NCBI GenBank assembly: GCA_020650975.1
Contig: JAIPMN010005512.1
Coordinates: forward strand, 1-31,772
Reading direction: 5' to 3'
Length of the DNA: 31,772 bases
DNA from: Apostichopus californicus
Lineage: Eukaryota > Echinodermata > Holothuroidea > Aspidochirotida > Stichopodidae
The notes below the pieces were generated by a model. That model saw only the letters and a list, made by a program, of their open reading frames with translations. It did no database searches and was not told where the DNA came from. A program made the translations under genes and the position numbers. This document shows positions 1 to 12,503 of the stretch, piece after piece. How positions within the stretch are numbered: position 1 is the stretch's first letter; each line of letters opens with the position of its first letter.

Positions 1-2969
1 TGAGAGATAAATTCAAAGGATTAATTTAAAGTAATAGATCCACAATAAGAAACAACAACACAACAGTGAATGCACTGTCTATTTGGCTACCATCCTACTA
101 AGAACAGAACGGATTTTCATTTTACTTAATAAAATGACCATAAATGAAGTCATTTTATAGCTATCAGCAGTTTGAGATCCTACACTCGATATGGGTTGAA
201 GAAGTACATCAAGCTAATTTTATTAAGCTTCTGAATTGCAATTTTTTTCATAAAGATAATAATGTATGGAAAATATACCATGCGAAACCATGATATAAGG
301 TACTGAGGACATGATAACAGTTGGCAACATGATCATATGCGATTAAGACGAAAACAAGTAGAACATACAAGTAATAATCAGTGGGAATTTCTTATCATTC
401 TAAAAGTTCGTAGTTGCTAGATATACAAAGTAAATCACTCTCATGTGACAATAAAGATGTTAACATTCTCCAGATATCTGTTTCTGTAAAATACATTCCA
501 AATAGAAACTTTGGTTTATCACCCATAATTTACGAAGACAGGAGACTACTCATATGTCATGTTCATACAGCCTCTCGGACGGACTACACATTATCATCAA
601 ATATGGAAAGAAATAAGTGAGAACATGGCAAATGTTGCATACACGTGTGATCGCTTAATATTCAGTAAAGCTCTTTATCACCCAAAATGTCCGTTGTTTA
701 TCGATAGACGTTGTATTTCACTGGCGTGCCAACAAAAAAGATAACGTACCATTGATATCAGTTCATCAATAAAAACAAAAAACAAACACGAACTTTGGTA
801 CCACCCATAGTACTTGAAGATAGTGGATTACTCACAATGGAACGGCGCCATTTGATATCCACGTGACTCAAATCCACCCGTTCTAGCCCAAACACCAAAC
901 CTAACTATAGCAAATTCTGGGTATTTGGGTCTTTTTAAACTTAGTCTATCCGTAATAGACATGTAATCCTTGGTCAGCTACTATCGGTTATAATGTATTT
1001 ATTACTTGAACACTTAGCATGTGATACAATAAAGTATATATTGAATCGATTGATATGTACAGTACAATAATTCATGTAGACATTGGATTCATCACTACAA
1101 AAAAGTCGCCATTTTATTTTATACCTGGGATTATATGTGCTTGACATTTTACCTCTTATTTTTAGTATTGGGGACTTGTCAGTTCCAACGGTAAATACAC
1201 TTGTCCTTGCATTTCTTTAACACGAAATATATTTTATTGAAGGAATTACTGTAAATGTCTTGCAATGCCCTGTTTATTAGGCGACTTAATTTTGTAATGC
1301 GTCACATTATTGACCGATCAGAATGTGTAGTATTCATACATTAATTCAATACTGATTTCTTCTAGTCATAAGCATGTTCAACTAGGCATTTTTGAATGCT
1401 GCACCTCTTCTTACATAACGTAGGCTAAAAGTTAAGATGCATTAACTCGCCGTCGTGTTGTTGAGTCGGTATTAAAGGTCTATGGGCACCTGTGAACAAT
1501 ATTGTCCCTATCACTCTAATATTCATTTACAAATCACGAAAATACATACAAAATCCATCAAAAAGATTGACCATTTTACAATTATTCTCTTCATTATAGT
1601 TTATTTATGAATAAACATTAACTAAGTATGCATATTGATGATGTAAAGGGAGTGACAGCTTAATTTTCTGTTATGTTATTCCTTTGTTTTTACAACGGTT
1701 ACCTTCGTTTTTTTGTCGATTCTTTGAAATAAGTTATTGTCTTCATTGAAAAAAGTGACATCAAATTATTCAAATGATATATGCGGGCTCGTAATTAGGG
1801 GTTAACATATTAAGGGATAACATAAGAGATTTTGTTAGACCATCACTTCACGACATAGGTTGCATATATTTAATGAGTTCCCCAGATGTATTAAAACTTC
1901 AACTACAAGAAATTTACTGAATAAGGAACATTGTAGCTAAGTGTTCGTAGTACTTTAAAGATATAAGAATTGTGTTTGTCTGGAAAGAATTTTAGAGACT
2001 AGTTTGGGTCAATGTGGCAACGACTCTGAAAACTCTCGCTTTTCAGATATATCTTGTTATCTCCTATATAATTTAAAGATTATAAGCACAATTGGAAGAG
2101 GGAGATGTTAATTCAGTTTCCCTGCAATCTGTAGCACTATGGTGATATTCTTGTTATCACGTAGCGACTTTAAAGCACACAAATCAAATGTCAGGAAGAG
2201 GAATTACAGTCCTTTGGAATGTTCTCTGATACCTGATTTGGAACCAAAGGAGCTCAAGCATTTTGGAAATATAATAGAAGTAATGTAGAAACGACTAATT
2301 TCTTTTCTTTTCTTCGTTTTGTTGTGCAAAACTTTTACTTTCATGGATGTAATGCCACGCTGAGATTGGCTTCAATTTTTTGACCGATTTTGTATTTTCA
2401 CAGGAGGAGTGAATCCCCCGCCCCCGGAGATAGATATATATCCACAAGTAACAAATTACCATTTTGCATACATACTGTAAAAAACATTACACATATTAAA
2501 AAGAAACTGAAATATAATTGTATTTGTTTACTGTTCTTATCTGTTAATATCGAATGCGGTATTCTATTGATTTCACATATGTATTTGGAAGATTATCGAA
2601 CAATATACCATAAACCAGTGAAACCGAATATAATATGCCCGTGTGAAGTTTATTATTAGATAGTTATATGAAAACAAAGAGCTTTGATACTCAAAAGCAT
2701 TTTATGAATACAAACTTGACAAAAAACTATTGTCATTATGAAACAGAAATGAACAGATTCAGGCAATAAAAATACTATTGTTTTGAATCAGACCTTTATT
2801 AATTGAATTTAACAATTTATTTAAGAAGCGAGGTACACACTTATCAAAGCATTATTTTAAACAAGAAACCTTAGAATCAAATGAAAAACAATGTATAGAA
2901 ACTACATGAGTGCTTTCCTATGGCGCGAAAAAAACATCGGAAAATCATCGTGTTCGTCGTTAAATGAAG
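1..2969 (+). repeat. U-family long duplicated block, copy A (left-truncated)
   Basis: This block is colinear with two other places. Positions 1-150 resemble 25266-25410, 180-300 resembles 25990-26010 and 15310-15420, 414-1750 resembles 15540-17080, and 1756-2969 resembles 17080-18240 and 8010-9720. For example, the stretch around 845-915 (cggcgccatttgata, then caaacaccaaacctaac) recurs almost unchanged near 15961-16022. Similarity to copies B and C stops sharply near 2969, after a shared aaatgaag. No gene is visible. Frames at 414-620, 559-744 and 2390-2659 are not preserved in the paralogues and I treat them as chance. The left end is cut by the window. Confidence 0.8.
485..870 (+). repeat. 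Two adjacent alpha modules with a beta module between them
   Basis: Two diverged copies of the alpha module lie near 500-570 and 785-870, each built on gaactttggt, a ccataat or ccatagt, and gattactca. The second continues into cggcgccatttgata. A beta module (tttatcg, then gtgccaacaaaaaagata) sits between them at 675-745. The same III-beta-II order recurs at 15610-15985, so this local doubling is older than the A/C duplication. Function is unknown. Confidence 0.7.
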
Positions 2970-4499
2970 ACAGTGGTGTAGAAATAAGACATAAGTTAGT
3001 CCAGTAGACCTACAACATTAATCCTAAAGCAGGTAAGAATCCAAAATTGGCTGATAGGATAAATAAAATTCTCCGACTCCTATCAGGAAGTCCAAAAAAA
3101 TGCTGTTTGACTCCCACCTTGACTGCATCAATATGATAGTTCTCTGAAGCTCCATAAGGAGAGAATTTCACAACTTACTGGTATAAAAAAATAATTAGTA
3201 GACTCTCCAAAACTAGAACTAGGAAAAACAATATTTGTTATAGGTTGTTACGTCAGTTGCAATCGAAAATGTTTGTAATCTTGTAATTGGATTATTACCC
3301 AAATTTGGATTTGCCTAGCAGATAATTGTTTCTCTCATTTATTGCAACATAGTTATATGTAATAATATATCATAAAAATATGCCAACACAAATGAACAAA
3401 AGCAATATAGGTAACATGACCGCCAACTGACAATCGTTTGCGTTTGTTATTCGGTAGTTTCATTTTGCATATAATTAAATGATATTCAAAATATAGTAGT
3501 TGAAGAAAATATCGAGGTTGCAGACATATTCATACAAACCCATTAAGTCACGGCATGCACATACCTACTAAAATGACACCAATTCAGTAAAACGCAACGA
3601 ATGAGACTTGCATTTTTTTTCCCTCTTTTCTGTGGAAGTCATTAATAAACTGGTAATTTTATTTGACTTCATCGGATAATTGACCAACTAGTGCATAACA
3701 CCATGTATGTAGAGGTGGCAATCACGACGAGCTGAAATAGTCTGAGAGTGAATGGTATTGGATACTAGTAACGGAAAGACAATAAGCCGTTGTCTCTGAG
3801 AAAGGAAATGAACATTTGCAAACACTACATCCACTGCTACTAGGATCAATATTGTTAGGGGTTAATCGCATTATGTTGCCATTGAGTATCAGCTAATTAT
3901 AAAATAACTGGTAAATAACTACAATGTAAGACCTCTAAGCGAACAGTTATGGATGCAAAACAACAAACAATGAATCGAAAATATGTAATGTGTGCTGGGC
4001 TATTGGTGCACTCTCTTCAGTTCAGAAATGATCTGTACCTTGAGACCGTAAACGTTAATGACGTTATAGCACTTTCTTTCGAATCAGAAGCACACTATAT
4101 TAGTAACATTAAAATATTAAAAGCGAATAATTGTTTTGAAAAATAAGAAAAGTGTGAACAAATTCAAGCACCAATGTTTGGTTTGTATAAAAATGTAGAG
4201 CCGCAATTCTAACATTACAAGAAGAAAAACGTGTCGTTATACTGCTTGATATGTTGCAGGAAATGGTTATGATAATTTGATCAGAAAATGCGCGAACATT
4301 ATACTATAAGTGTTGTCTAAAAGCCATTCGCATGAGAAGTGTGTTTTCTTTCTTATGACGTAAAATCACCGTCGTATAAATGTCTAATCAGTCAAGATGT
4401 TTTGTAAGGTTATAACGTAACGAAGCCGTGTACGTGATAATTGGTGCAATCCAATTATATAAAATACTTACATTAAGTTAATAGGTATATTTTTAGGGA
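2970..4499. other. Unique A+T-rich non-coding interval
   Basis: I see no convincing homology to the U or V blocks, no gene and no transposon ends. One short inverted repeat is present: ctgatagg at 3051-3058 faces cctatcag at 3079-3086 across a 20-base loop. The frame at 3949-4146 has no recognisable domain and I treat it as chance. Confidence 0.5.
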
Positions 4500-4515
4500 A
4501 AGTGTAAAGTCTTTC

Positions 4516-4583
4516 CACCCCCTTCCCCTTACGTTAGAAATATATATATATATATATACTTTTTGATGGGGGGGGGGTGGGGG
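4516..4583. repeat. (TA)n microsatellite flanked by inverted C-rich and G-rich tracts
   Basis: A run of alternating TA occupies 4541-4558. Just left is a C-rich pyrimidine stretch (4516-4529). Just right is a run of ten G at 4568-4577, then T and five G at 4579-4583. The C-rich and G-rich arms are roughly inverse complements, so the tract could fold back with the TA repeat in the loop. The G-rich arm alone could form quadruplex-like structure. Confidence 0.75.
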
Positions 4584-4819
4584 ATTGGTTGCAGCTAAAG
4601 TCTATAGGCAAGTTCGTATATTAAAATAGGATAGCAATAATTAAGAGTTTTACAATAAATGATACAAAGAGGGATCAGTGAAATAAAAATATTTATTACT
4701 CGAAATGTACAAGATCTCCCTATAGACAAAAATGTGTCAAAAAAGATAATATCAGAAAAATAAAATGTGTCAATAAAGATTTTTAAGACATATGTCATTT
4801 CTTAAAATACTTTACAGTG

Positions 4820-5179
4820 TAACGCAAATGTGAACTTTGACATCACTCATAATGTATGTGGACAGAAGATTACTGACAATGAACGCCGCCATTTTACATT
4901 CACATGGCGGCACATTTTCAAGGGATTGTTGTGATTATAGGTATATGTGAATGCTTCTATATATTGTGGGTTGTGTTGACTTATTTTTAAGGAAAGTAGC
5001 CTGTGACGTTTTCTTGTTACCCTTCGAACATAATTGACCACCGTTCCAAGGAATCATTTACTATAAATGGCATACGATTCGGGTCATTGTAATTGTTTTG
5101 AGAAATTACTGCAGTAATATTTGCTTTTTCAATCGTGTTGAGTATGATGTCCTTTATCTAAAACCTCGGATAAGTATCT
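4820..5179 (+). repeat. Isolated alpha module and flank
   Basis: Near 4825-4900 the sequence gives tgaactttga, actcataatg, gaagattactgac and gccgccattttacatt, a diverged alpha module. Its cgccgccatttta core is close to the YY1 consensus on the minus strand (ATGGCGGC), but this is a motif resemblance only. The rest of the interval up to the start of U copy B has no gene that I can support. Confidence 0.55.
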
Positions 5180-6438
5180 GTATAGCTAAAAATATATTTC
5201 TGTAACACAGGTTGTGTCACAATGTTGACCAATCATAAGAAGCCAGCATGGACAAAAAAATTGTTGTTTAAAAGTTTTGAATACCTCTTTTTATATTGAA
5301 ACCAGTTAGAAGAAACAGCGTCTTATGTGGAATTCGTTAATTGTTCCTACGTAAAACTACGCAATTAAATTCCCAAAACGTTGTCATCATAATAAAGCCA
5401 ATAAACATCGTAAAGTTGGGGTTTGGGTTTTCAATCTGGTAAACCGGTCGTTTACCATAGTATTAGCTTAGCTATGAATTAAATAGTAGTAGTAAAGTAT
5501 TTACGGAACAATCATTTGATGTTAATGGTCTCCACGCTCTTACTAAATGAACTCATAATGTTACTAAAACAATTTAAAAGCAAATTCCCAATCACAACAT
5601 AAAATGATCAATCTTTAAAGCTGGCTATAAATTTGGGTGTTTTTAAAATGGATTAAAGTAAAAAAAATCATGAATGCCAATTACCATTCAATATGTTTAT
5701 GAACACTCGCTAGGCAAAGTAGTAAACAAATTTATCAAATACTGCAATATGATAGCATATTTTTAAGATCCATAAGAACTTGCAGCGAAAAGCAAACATG
5801 AACTTTGGAATTCATCAGAACTGTAGATAGAGTACAACTGAATAGGGAGCAGCGCCATTTTATGTTAGCATGACAGACCTGTGCAAGACATATGATTCTA
5901 TGCTATTGTTAATACTTTGATTTTTATATTTTTGGCGGATTCAATCTAGACTACCTTAAACGGTAAGTACGACGTGACGTATTGTTCTGCTAAATTATGT
6001 TTCCTTGCAATGAAGGGATTGCCTTACCTTATATCTAGTGCTCTGATCGGTTATTGCTTACATAAATATATATATATACATTCTGCAGTAACAGTTGATA
6101 GTTAATTGTAATGCAATATTTTGCATATTGTTCTACTGTGTTGATGGTAAGCAACCTTGTAAAGCATTAAGTACCCGTTTTGGCATTGCTTACTGTTTTA
6201 CAATATACGTGATTCATTGACCAATCAGACAGAACAAATAATAAAAGCAGCCTTGCTTATTATTATTACATTCCGCTGACAATGTAGTAATAACTTGGTC
6301 ATAGTTACATTTCGCATTTGGAGTGAAATTAGGCATTCACCAAGAGATATGCACTGTCCTTTGTATGTAGTATATGGTCTTCTTCAAACCTAAATAAGTT
6401 AACATTCAAGTATCATAAACTTGATATCATTGATTGTA

Positions 6439-6700
6439 GGATTATCCCTTAATATAAGGTTGTAACTGGAATAGTGAAATAATTTAATACGAATTATGAT
6501 ATTTTACACAACTCCCGCAGCATCACTTTTGGCGACTTGTGTTGATGTTCTCCCTTTTTTCTCCCTTTAAATAACATTGTGCGTATAATACATGTACCAC
6601 TCCCAATCCTCGATTTTGACAACTTATGTTGACTTCTTCCCTTCAATGATGTGGTCTTGTTTATGACGTAACGTTTTAATGAATGAAACTATTATACCCA
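6439..6700 (+). repeat. Degenerate internal tandem repeat of copy B
   Basis: A segment starting with an actcccgcag-like string at 6510 recurs from about 6597. Both contain a tttt-ggcgactt or tgacaactt core, then gtgttgatgt or atgttgact, then ttccct. Copy C has the fuller doublet (14078-14360), including the gattatccct leader that B has lost from its second unit. The doublet therefore predates the B/C split. Confidence 0.6.
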
Positions 6701-7554
6701 CTTCAATCTGGTGGGATGATGTAAAGTCTTTTGGACAAAAACTACACAAACGAGAGTGAAGGAATATGCTATGTATATTGCTTATGACGTAAAGGTGTAA
6801 TCATTGAAATATTGTAATCATTGTAAAATTAACGTCAATCTATTAAGATAATGGCGGGTTTATGGAAAATAATCTATACAGAAGACAATGGAGGGGTATG
6901 TCATGTACAATGTAAAGACATAACACCACACATTGTAGCAACGCCTCTACCAACATGAAATACATATATCAATAACACCAATATGAATCATATCATTTGA
7001 ATTATACAGTAAGTAGTGACGTTTAGGTAGGACCGACAAACTATAAAGTTTTATTTATGAGAAAGCTGTACTGCACTTTAAAATAAGACAGGTGGTTTTT
7101 AATGCAACTGGAAAAACAATATCTGAAATGACCATGCATGAATTTAACCATCTCCGCTAATATACAATAAACTGTTATTATTTCCATGTATTTTATGGCC
7201 TACGTGTCTTAGACATGTTCATGTTTATATATTATTAAGAATCAATCAAATACCAATGCGAACGTCGTGGACGATACATATTTATCCCATCGATTATCTT
7301 TATATAACGTCGATTATAAAGTCAAAATAAGTGTGCCTCTTATTAATCGTTGGGTGGGTACGGTAGGCCTTGATGGTATTGTCCCAAAATATATACCGTA
7401 CTGTAAAGTGCCGTACAATATTAAAGCTGCAAGCACATGTATTTTTGGCCTATCTGCAGCAAGAGCCTTTTGTATCTATGACCATACTTGTATTTAGGCC
7501 CATAAAATAGTTGTATCTTAACAAGAAGAGAATCACTGCATTACAGACATACTA

Positions 7555-7620
7555 CAAAACAAGATACAAAGTAAAACGAAACCGAAAGAGAACTGCATTC
7601 GTTTACTTTTCTTATCTGAT
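7555..7620 (+). repeat. Internal subrepeat of the U unit (five copies in the window)
   Basis: A segment reading gtaaaacgaaaccgaaag, gaactgcattcg and tttcttatctgat occurs here and at 9155-9205, 15063-15115, 17668-17715 and, more decayed, 2500-2545. Copies B and C each carry it twice, about 1.6 and 2.6 kb apart, so the U unit itself was built by an older internal duplication. Confidence 0.65.
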
Positions 7621-7919
7621 AAGTTAATATATAACACATTGAAAAGTCTGCCAATGGCAAGTTATCACTCAGCACCTATGCAGCCGTATTAGTCTGTACC
7701 AGGTGATGACGTCACGAAGTCATGTACTTGATACTTTATGCACACCATTTGTCATAGGTTGGAAATATGTATTTAATGTGACTGTAGCAAGACTCTACAT
7801 GATAAAAATGAATGAAAATCTACACACGATATGTTTCGAAATGAAATGACTGGTGAAAAGTTATGCTTCTGAATTGAAATTTGTTCATAACGTTAATAAT
7901 GTATGGAAAATATACCATG

Positions 7920-8010
7920 CAAAAACATGTTCAACAATTCATGTTCAGCTCTCAAGTTGCATGCTACTTCTCTTTCCACATAAAATTAAGCTACAATTCT
8001 TCTTTGAAAA
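7920..8010. other. Deletion junctions in U copy B
   Basis: Left of 7926 the sequence follows copy A up to about 292 (aaaatataccatgc). From 7926 (catgttcaac) it follows copy A from about 1373. About 1.08 kb present in A and C is thus absent, including two alpha modules and one beta. CATG occurs at both break sites in copy A, so it is a candidate microhomology. A second, shorter loss follows near 8003, where A bases of roughly 1440-1750 are missing. Confidence 0.6.
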
Positions 8011-8708
8011 GAGGAACGTCACATTATTCAAATGATATATGCCTGCTTGTAATTAGGGTTAACCTTTTTAGAGCTAAAATAAGACATTTTGATTAGCCCA
8101 ACACTTCACGTAATATGTTGCATATATTTTATGAGTTTCCCAGATTTATCAAAACTTCAACTACAAGAAATGTACTGAATTAGGAGCAAAGTGGCTAGTT
8201 GTTCGTAGTTCTTCAAAGATATAAGCATTTTGTTTGTCTGGGATGTATTTTAGAGACTATAGTTGTGGTCAGTGTGACAAAGACTCCGAAAGCTGTTGCT
8301 TTTAAGATATAGCTTGTTATCTCGTATAGAGTTTAAAGAACAAAAGCACAAATGGGAGAGAGATATGAATTCATTTTCCCTGGAATATTTTGTGATATCT
8401 TGATAGAAGAAGGAGTACCCGCAATATGTAGCACTATGGTGATATTTCTTGCTATCACATAGCGACCTTTAAGCACAAACATTATATGTCGGAAAGAGGA
8501 ATTACAGTTCTTTGGAATGTACTCTGATACCTTATTTGGAACCACAGGATCTGAAGCACTTTGGAAATATAATAGGAGTATTGTAGAAACAACTATTTGT
8601 TTTCTTTTCTTCGTTTTGTTGTGCACAGCTTTTACTTTCATGGGTGTAATGCCATGCTGAGTTTTGCTCCAATTTTCTGACCGACTTGGTATTTTCACAG
8701 TTGGTGTG

Positions 8709-8720
8709 CCCCCCCCCCCC
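8709..8720. repeat. C12 homopolymer at a recurrent position
   Basis: A run of twelve C follows ttttcacagttggtgtg. The same position in copy A (about 2412-2425) is C-rich but interrupted. In copy C it is a run of at least 12-13 C and coincides with the assembly gap at 17518-17527. It marks an unstable site inherited by all three copies. Confidence 0.85.
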
Positions 8721-8775
8721 AACCCACCCCGATAGTACGCACCATGTGATCATATGTAGACAGAAAGACGAGGTA

Positions 8776-9085
8776 AAAAATCTAACTGGCTGTCCGCCTT
8801 CAATTTGTGAGTTTCTTTTTGACATTTTCATCATCACTCTTTCAGCATTGTATATTTACGGATGTAATATTCATACAAATTGAACTTATTGTAACCAACG
8901 GTTCAATATGTGAGGATATATACAGTGTTTTGTGAAAGAGAGATTCATATAGACAAAACTGAAAGGTATATTTATATTAGCTATTTAATTTTCATCGTAA
9001 TCATGCCTATAAACACGAGAATGATTGACCACAGTACGACTCTGTGAGGCAACATATCTCTGACAATTATGTTATTGAGACCCCG
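8776..9085. other. Copy-B-specific insertion
   Basis: Copy C runs directly from gaggtaaagag to tagataaatatccac (about 17597-17625). Copy B has about 0.3 kb between gaggtaaa (ends 8775) and ggatagataagtctccac. The extra piece is A+T-rich and shows no clear terminal repeats, target duplication or coding potential, so its origin is unknown. It could instead be ancestral sequence lost from A and C. Confidence 0.45.
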
Positions 9086-9810
9086 GATAGATAAGTCTCC
9101 ACGAGAAGTAGACTACCACAATAAACATGTACTAGAAAGACACAGCACAACGTAAAACGAAACTGAAATAGAACTGCATTCGTTTACTTTTCTTATCTGA
9201 TAGTATTGACTGCGGTATTATATTGATTGAACAGATGTATTTGGAGGATCATTGAACAATATACCATAAACCCGTGCATTTGATCATATTGAAGATATAA
9301 CGTATGATAAAATCAAAGGTTAAGAGTAATGCAAATATTCAATCGGGCGTATCTAGCAATGCTAACAATAAAACGAAACCGAATTTAATATGTCCATTTG
9401 AAGTTTATTATCCGATAGTTAGATGAGCACAAATACTTTGAGCTAAAAAACATTTTATGATTAAAAACTAGACAAAAAAACTATTGTCATTATGAAACAA
9501 AAATTAACAGCTTCAGGCACAAAAACTAACATTGTCTGAATCATACCTTCATTTATTGTATTTAACAATTTATTTAAGAAACGAGGAACACACTTATCAA
9601 AGCATTATTTTAAAGAAGAAAACTTAGATTCAAATAAAAAACAATGTATGGAAACTACTTCAGTGCTTTCCTATGGCGCAAAAAAACATCGGTAAATCAT
9701 CGTGTACGTCGTTAATTGAAGTCAACAAGATAAGTTTAAAGCAATATGAAATATATTGGTCACACATAGTTAACAGGTCAGCATCGATTAACCGCGTGGA
9801 CTTGATTTAG

Positions 9811-11570
9811 TAATAGAAATACAGTTTGACTGTTACGATGTTCGAATCAGTGACCTCAAAAATAAAAATAAATACATTTATTAATTTATCAACATATTTC
9901 AGTTTTCTTTAATTAACGATATCATATATTTATTACGTGATCAATTTCCATTAAATTTATTTACATGTACATAAATAGCTACATTTCTCTTTAAACCCAT
10001 TTCATGCCGTTATATGAGTTGTTTCGAATGAAACAGAGTAATTGCTTGTACCCATAGCTAATATATGGTTCACGAATAACTGTGGTTTGGAAGGGTTGGT
10101 TGATATTGTAAAGAACCTGTACTCAAGTTTTAATGTGAGAGAAAAAAAGGTGTATATTGTAATGTTTGAGACACTCATTTGTTGAAATTTCAGTCGAAGT
10201 ATAAATACTCGAGCTGAAAATAATACCATTATAGCATTAAGTATAGGTGTTGCAAGTCTATTTGTTTTAGTGTAATAGTTTTGTCAAACAAATTAGGTGT
10301 ACACTCAATTATACACATGGCGTCAATATCATGTGAATGTAGGCCTAATTATTGATAATGCTAAAGTATATAAAGTTCATTTCAAAGTTACACAAAATTT
10401 TAGGAATGTTCATGGATAGCTCTTGCATGACTAAATAATTAAAAAGAATGATAATGTATTCAAAAATAAATAAATAAGAACAAACCACTTTCCCAAATGG
10501 CATACTCTCTAATCATCACGTTTCAATCATTGAGTTATTAGGTATGAACAAATAAAGCTCTCCGTAAGTCTTCATAATGTCAGATAGAATGTTTCATATA
10601 TCTCCCCTCCCTTTATTTGGAGGGGGAGATGTGACCGTAGTGTGTCAGAAGGCTGACTGCAGAAAGAGATGTCAAGTAAACTAAGATTAGGTTCACTTTC
10701 GGAATACACATATATCATACGTATAAAGTGTAAAACAGCGTAATAAATCACTTATTATCCACTTAGTTACGTCCTCAAAATATTGTTGGATTATTGATAT
10801 TAATGCATCAAATATGATGAAGGGAATTTGGTTTCGTTTCATTTATTAGCTTATCATACTTATCATTGAACAATAATCCAGTTTTAACTTTTAGTATTTC
10901 ACACTACCTATAAATTAAAAAAAAAGGAAAGTCACAAAGGAGATACATTTAGAAATATTCTGACATATCGTATATAAAATAAAGCCAAAAATAAGATAAT
11001 TACGACTAAAAAGTACTGAACCAAACGGTGAGAGGGCAATGGAGTGTTCAAATTCTTAGAAGCCTGAATGCAAAACTCTCCTGACTGAAACGTGTCCCCC
11101 AAATGACGATAGTATATGTCACCCCCCCCCCTTCGCCACGCCATTACTATGGTAGTGTACCCCACATACAATGATACGTTAAAAATGTGTATTCACGAGA
11201 TGTCTTAAATGTTCAGTGGAGTTCAACATTAATTGAAAACAATATTTGCCAATTTCCATATCCTCAATGTAAACAATGGACTTATAGCCAATGTGAGAAA
11301 AAATAAGTACTCAAATCTGTCATTAATGTCAGCAGGTGACAAAAAGGAATATAATTTGAATTGTCTAAAACCGGGGCTAAACCTCTTTGGGGTATTTAAG
11401 TGGCAACATCATCGTTTTCTTTTAGCACCTGTGATTTCTCAATGTTGAATATTTCTTTACGATTAACGACGATTGAAAGGTTTTAAACACCCTAGTAAAC
11501 TAAGCCGTTTATTCAACGACGATTGTCAGTTATAAAGTTTAACATTCAGTTCCTTCGTAGACTGACGTAT
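9811..11570. other. Unique A+T-rich interval between U copies B and C
   Basis: I see no homology to the other blocks and no gene. It contains a hairpin at 10600-10630 (atctcccc facing ggggagat) and a C10 run at 11122-11131. Frames at 10002-10229, 10932-11171 and 11233-11448 are low-complexity in composition and match nothing I recognise. Confidence 0.5.
10600..10630. other. G/C-rich hairpin in A+T-rich DNA
   Basis: atctcccc at 10600-10607 pairs with ggggagat at 10623-10630. tcc at 10608-10610 can pair with gga at 10619-10621 after a one-base bulge. The loop is short and T-rich. No T-run follows, so this is only a structural observation. Confidence 0.6.
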
Positions 11571-12283
11571 ACTATATAAAGCTGAAAAGAAATGTATGTA
11601 ACACAGGTTGTTTTACGATATTGACCAATCAGGAATAGTCAGCCTGGCAAACAATCATGTTTTATAATTATTGCATATTGCTTTTAATATTGAAACCAGT
11701 TAGGCGTAACAATATCTTTTTGTGGAATCCGTTATCCATTCGTACGCAAAACTGCGCAATAAACTATCCATAACTTTGCCACAATAAAGCCGATACCAAT
11801 CTTCAAGTTTGTGTTTCGGTTCCCTTTCAACCTGGTTAACCGTTTTTTATCCGTTTATTAGGTGTATCTATGAACTAAACAGTTAAGAAGTATATACGGA
11901 CCAACCATTTGATGTTAATGGTCTTCACGCTCCTAATAAATGAACTCATGATGTTACTTAAAGAATTGAACGCAAAATCGCCAATCACGGCATAACATTA
12001 GTAAAGCTCTAAATCTAGCTACAAAGTCGGGTGCTTTTGAAGAGTAAGAAGTATTGTTTATGACTGCTCAATATTATTCCATATGTTTATGATTCTTCGC
12101 TAGTCAAAGGTATTAAACAAATTTATCAAATATTGTAATATGATAACATATTCCTTATATCCATAAAACCTTGCTGCGAAAGCAAACATGAACTTTGGAA
12201 CTCATCAGATCTATAGACAGTACTAAACTGAATACGGAGCAGCGCTATGTTAAGTTAACATGGCAGACCTGTGCTAGACGTGT

Positions 12284-12313
12284 AAGATAAGATAAGATAA
12301 GATAAACTTTATT
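12284..12313 (-). repeat. LINE 3' tail with (TTATC)n and AATAAA
   Basis: On the element strand AATAAA (12308-12313) is followed within a few bases by four TTATC units (12305-12286). The tail abuts the left target flank, which fixes the 3' end of the LINE insertion. Confidence 0.85.
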
Positions 12314-12503
12314 AAACCCCACAAAGGGTAATTGAATGCTCGTATAAAACAAGTATATAACATCTAAAAAGATAAGAGATTACAAAGTATGAAAACATGT
12401 GTACATATACAACAGGAGGAACGATCAAAAATCCGAAACAATACATTGCACTGTGAGAAGAGAACGAAAACAATAACGAAAATACCAACAGGGCAAGCAA
12501 GCA

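Larger units (their letters stand above)
5180..9810 (+). repeat. U-family long duplicated block, copy B
   Basis: The block is colinear with 11571-18300. Anchors in order: gtaacacaggttg (5204 and about 11600), the alpha module (5795 and 12185), a ctctgatcggttattgctt stretch (6035 and 13680), the tandem ctcccgcag segment (6511 and 14152), gtggacgatacatat (7268 and 14785), the tacagccgtatt segment (7680 and 15170), and tttaagaa...cttatcaaagcattattttaaa (9570-9615, also in copy A). Compared with A and C it lacks about 1.1 kb at 7925 and a shorter piece near 8003, and carries about 0.3 kb extra at 8776-9085. Open frames inside it change by frameshift between copies and are not genes. Confidence 0.8.

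Noticed and set aside
2130..2288. A shared frame at the end of U copies A (2130-2288), B (about 8430-8586) and C (17154-17381), with a common TAG and a conserved LIPDLEPKELKH-like stretch.
   Set aside because: Between A and B, seven of nine codon changes in the last 30 or so codons alter the amino acid, which is near the neutral expectation. B has an upstream in-frame stop, and A is shifted by a one-base difference. It looks like conserved DNA, not a gene.
7267..7497. Similar opening frames at 7267 and 14784 (both DDTY.SHRLS.YNVDY).
   Set aside because: The frames separate after about 30 codons through a frameshifting length difference, and the third copy near 24740 lacks the start region. 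The likeness comes from duplicated DNA.
8333..8837. Two overlapping minus-strand frames of 129 and 101 codons over U copy B.
   Set aside because: They run through the C12 tract as a glycine or proline run and are not kept in copies A or C.
10600..10630. The G/C-rich hairpin as a transcription terminator.
   Set aside because: There is no T-run after it and the context is eukaryotic, so only the structure is reported.
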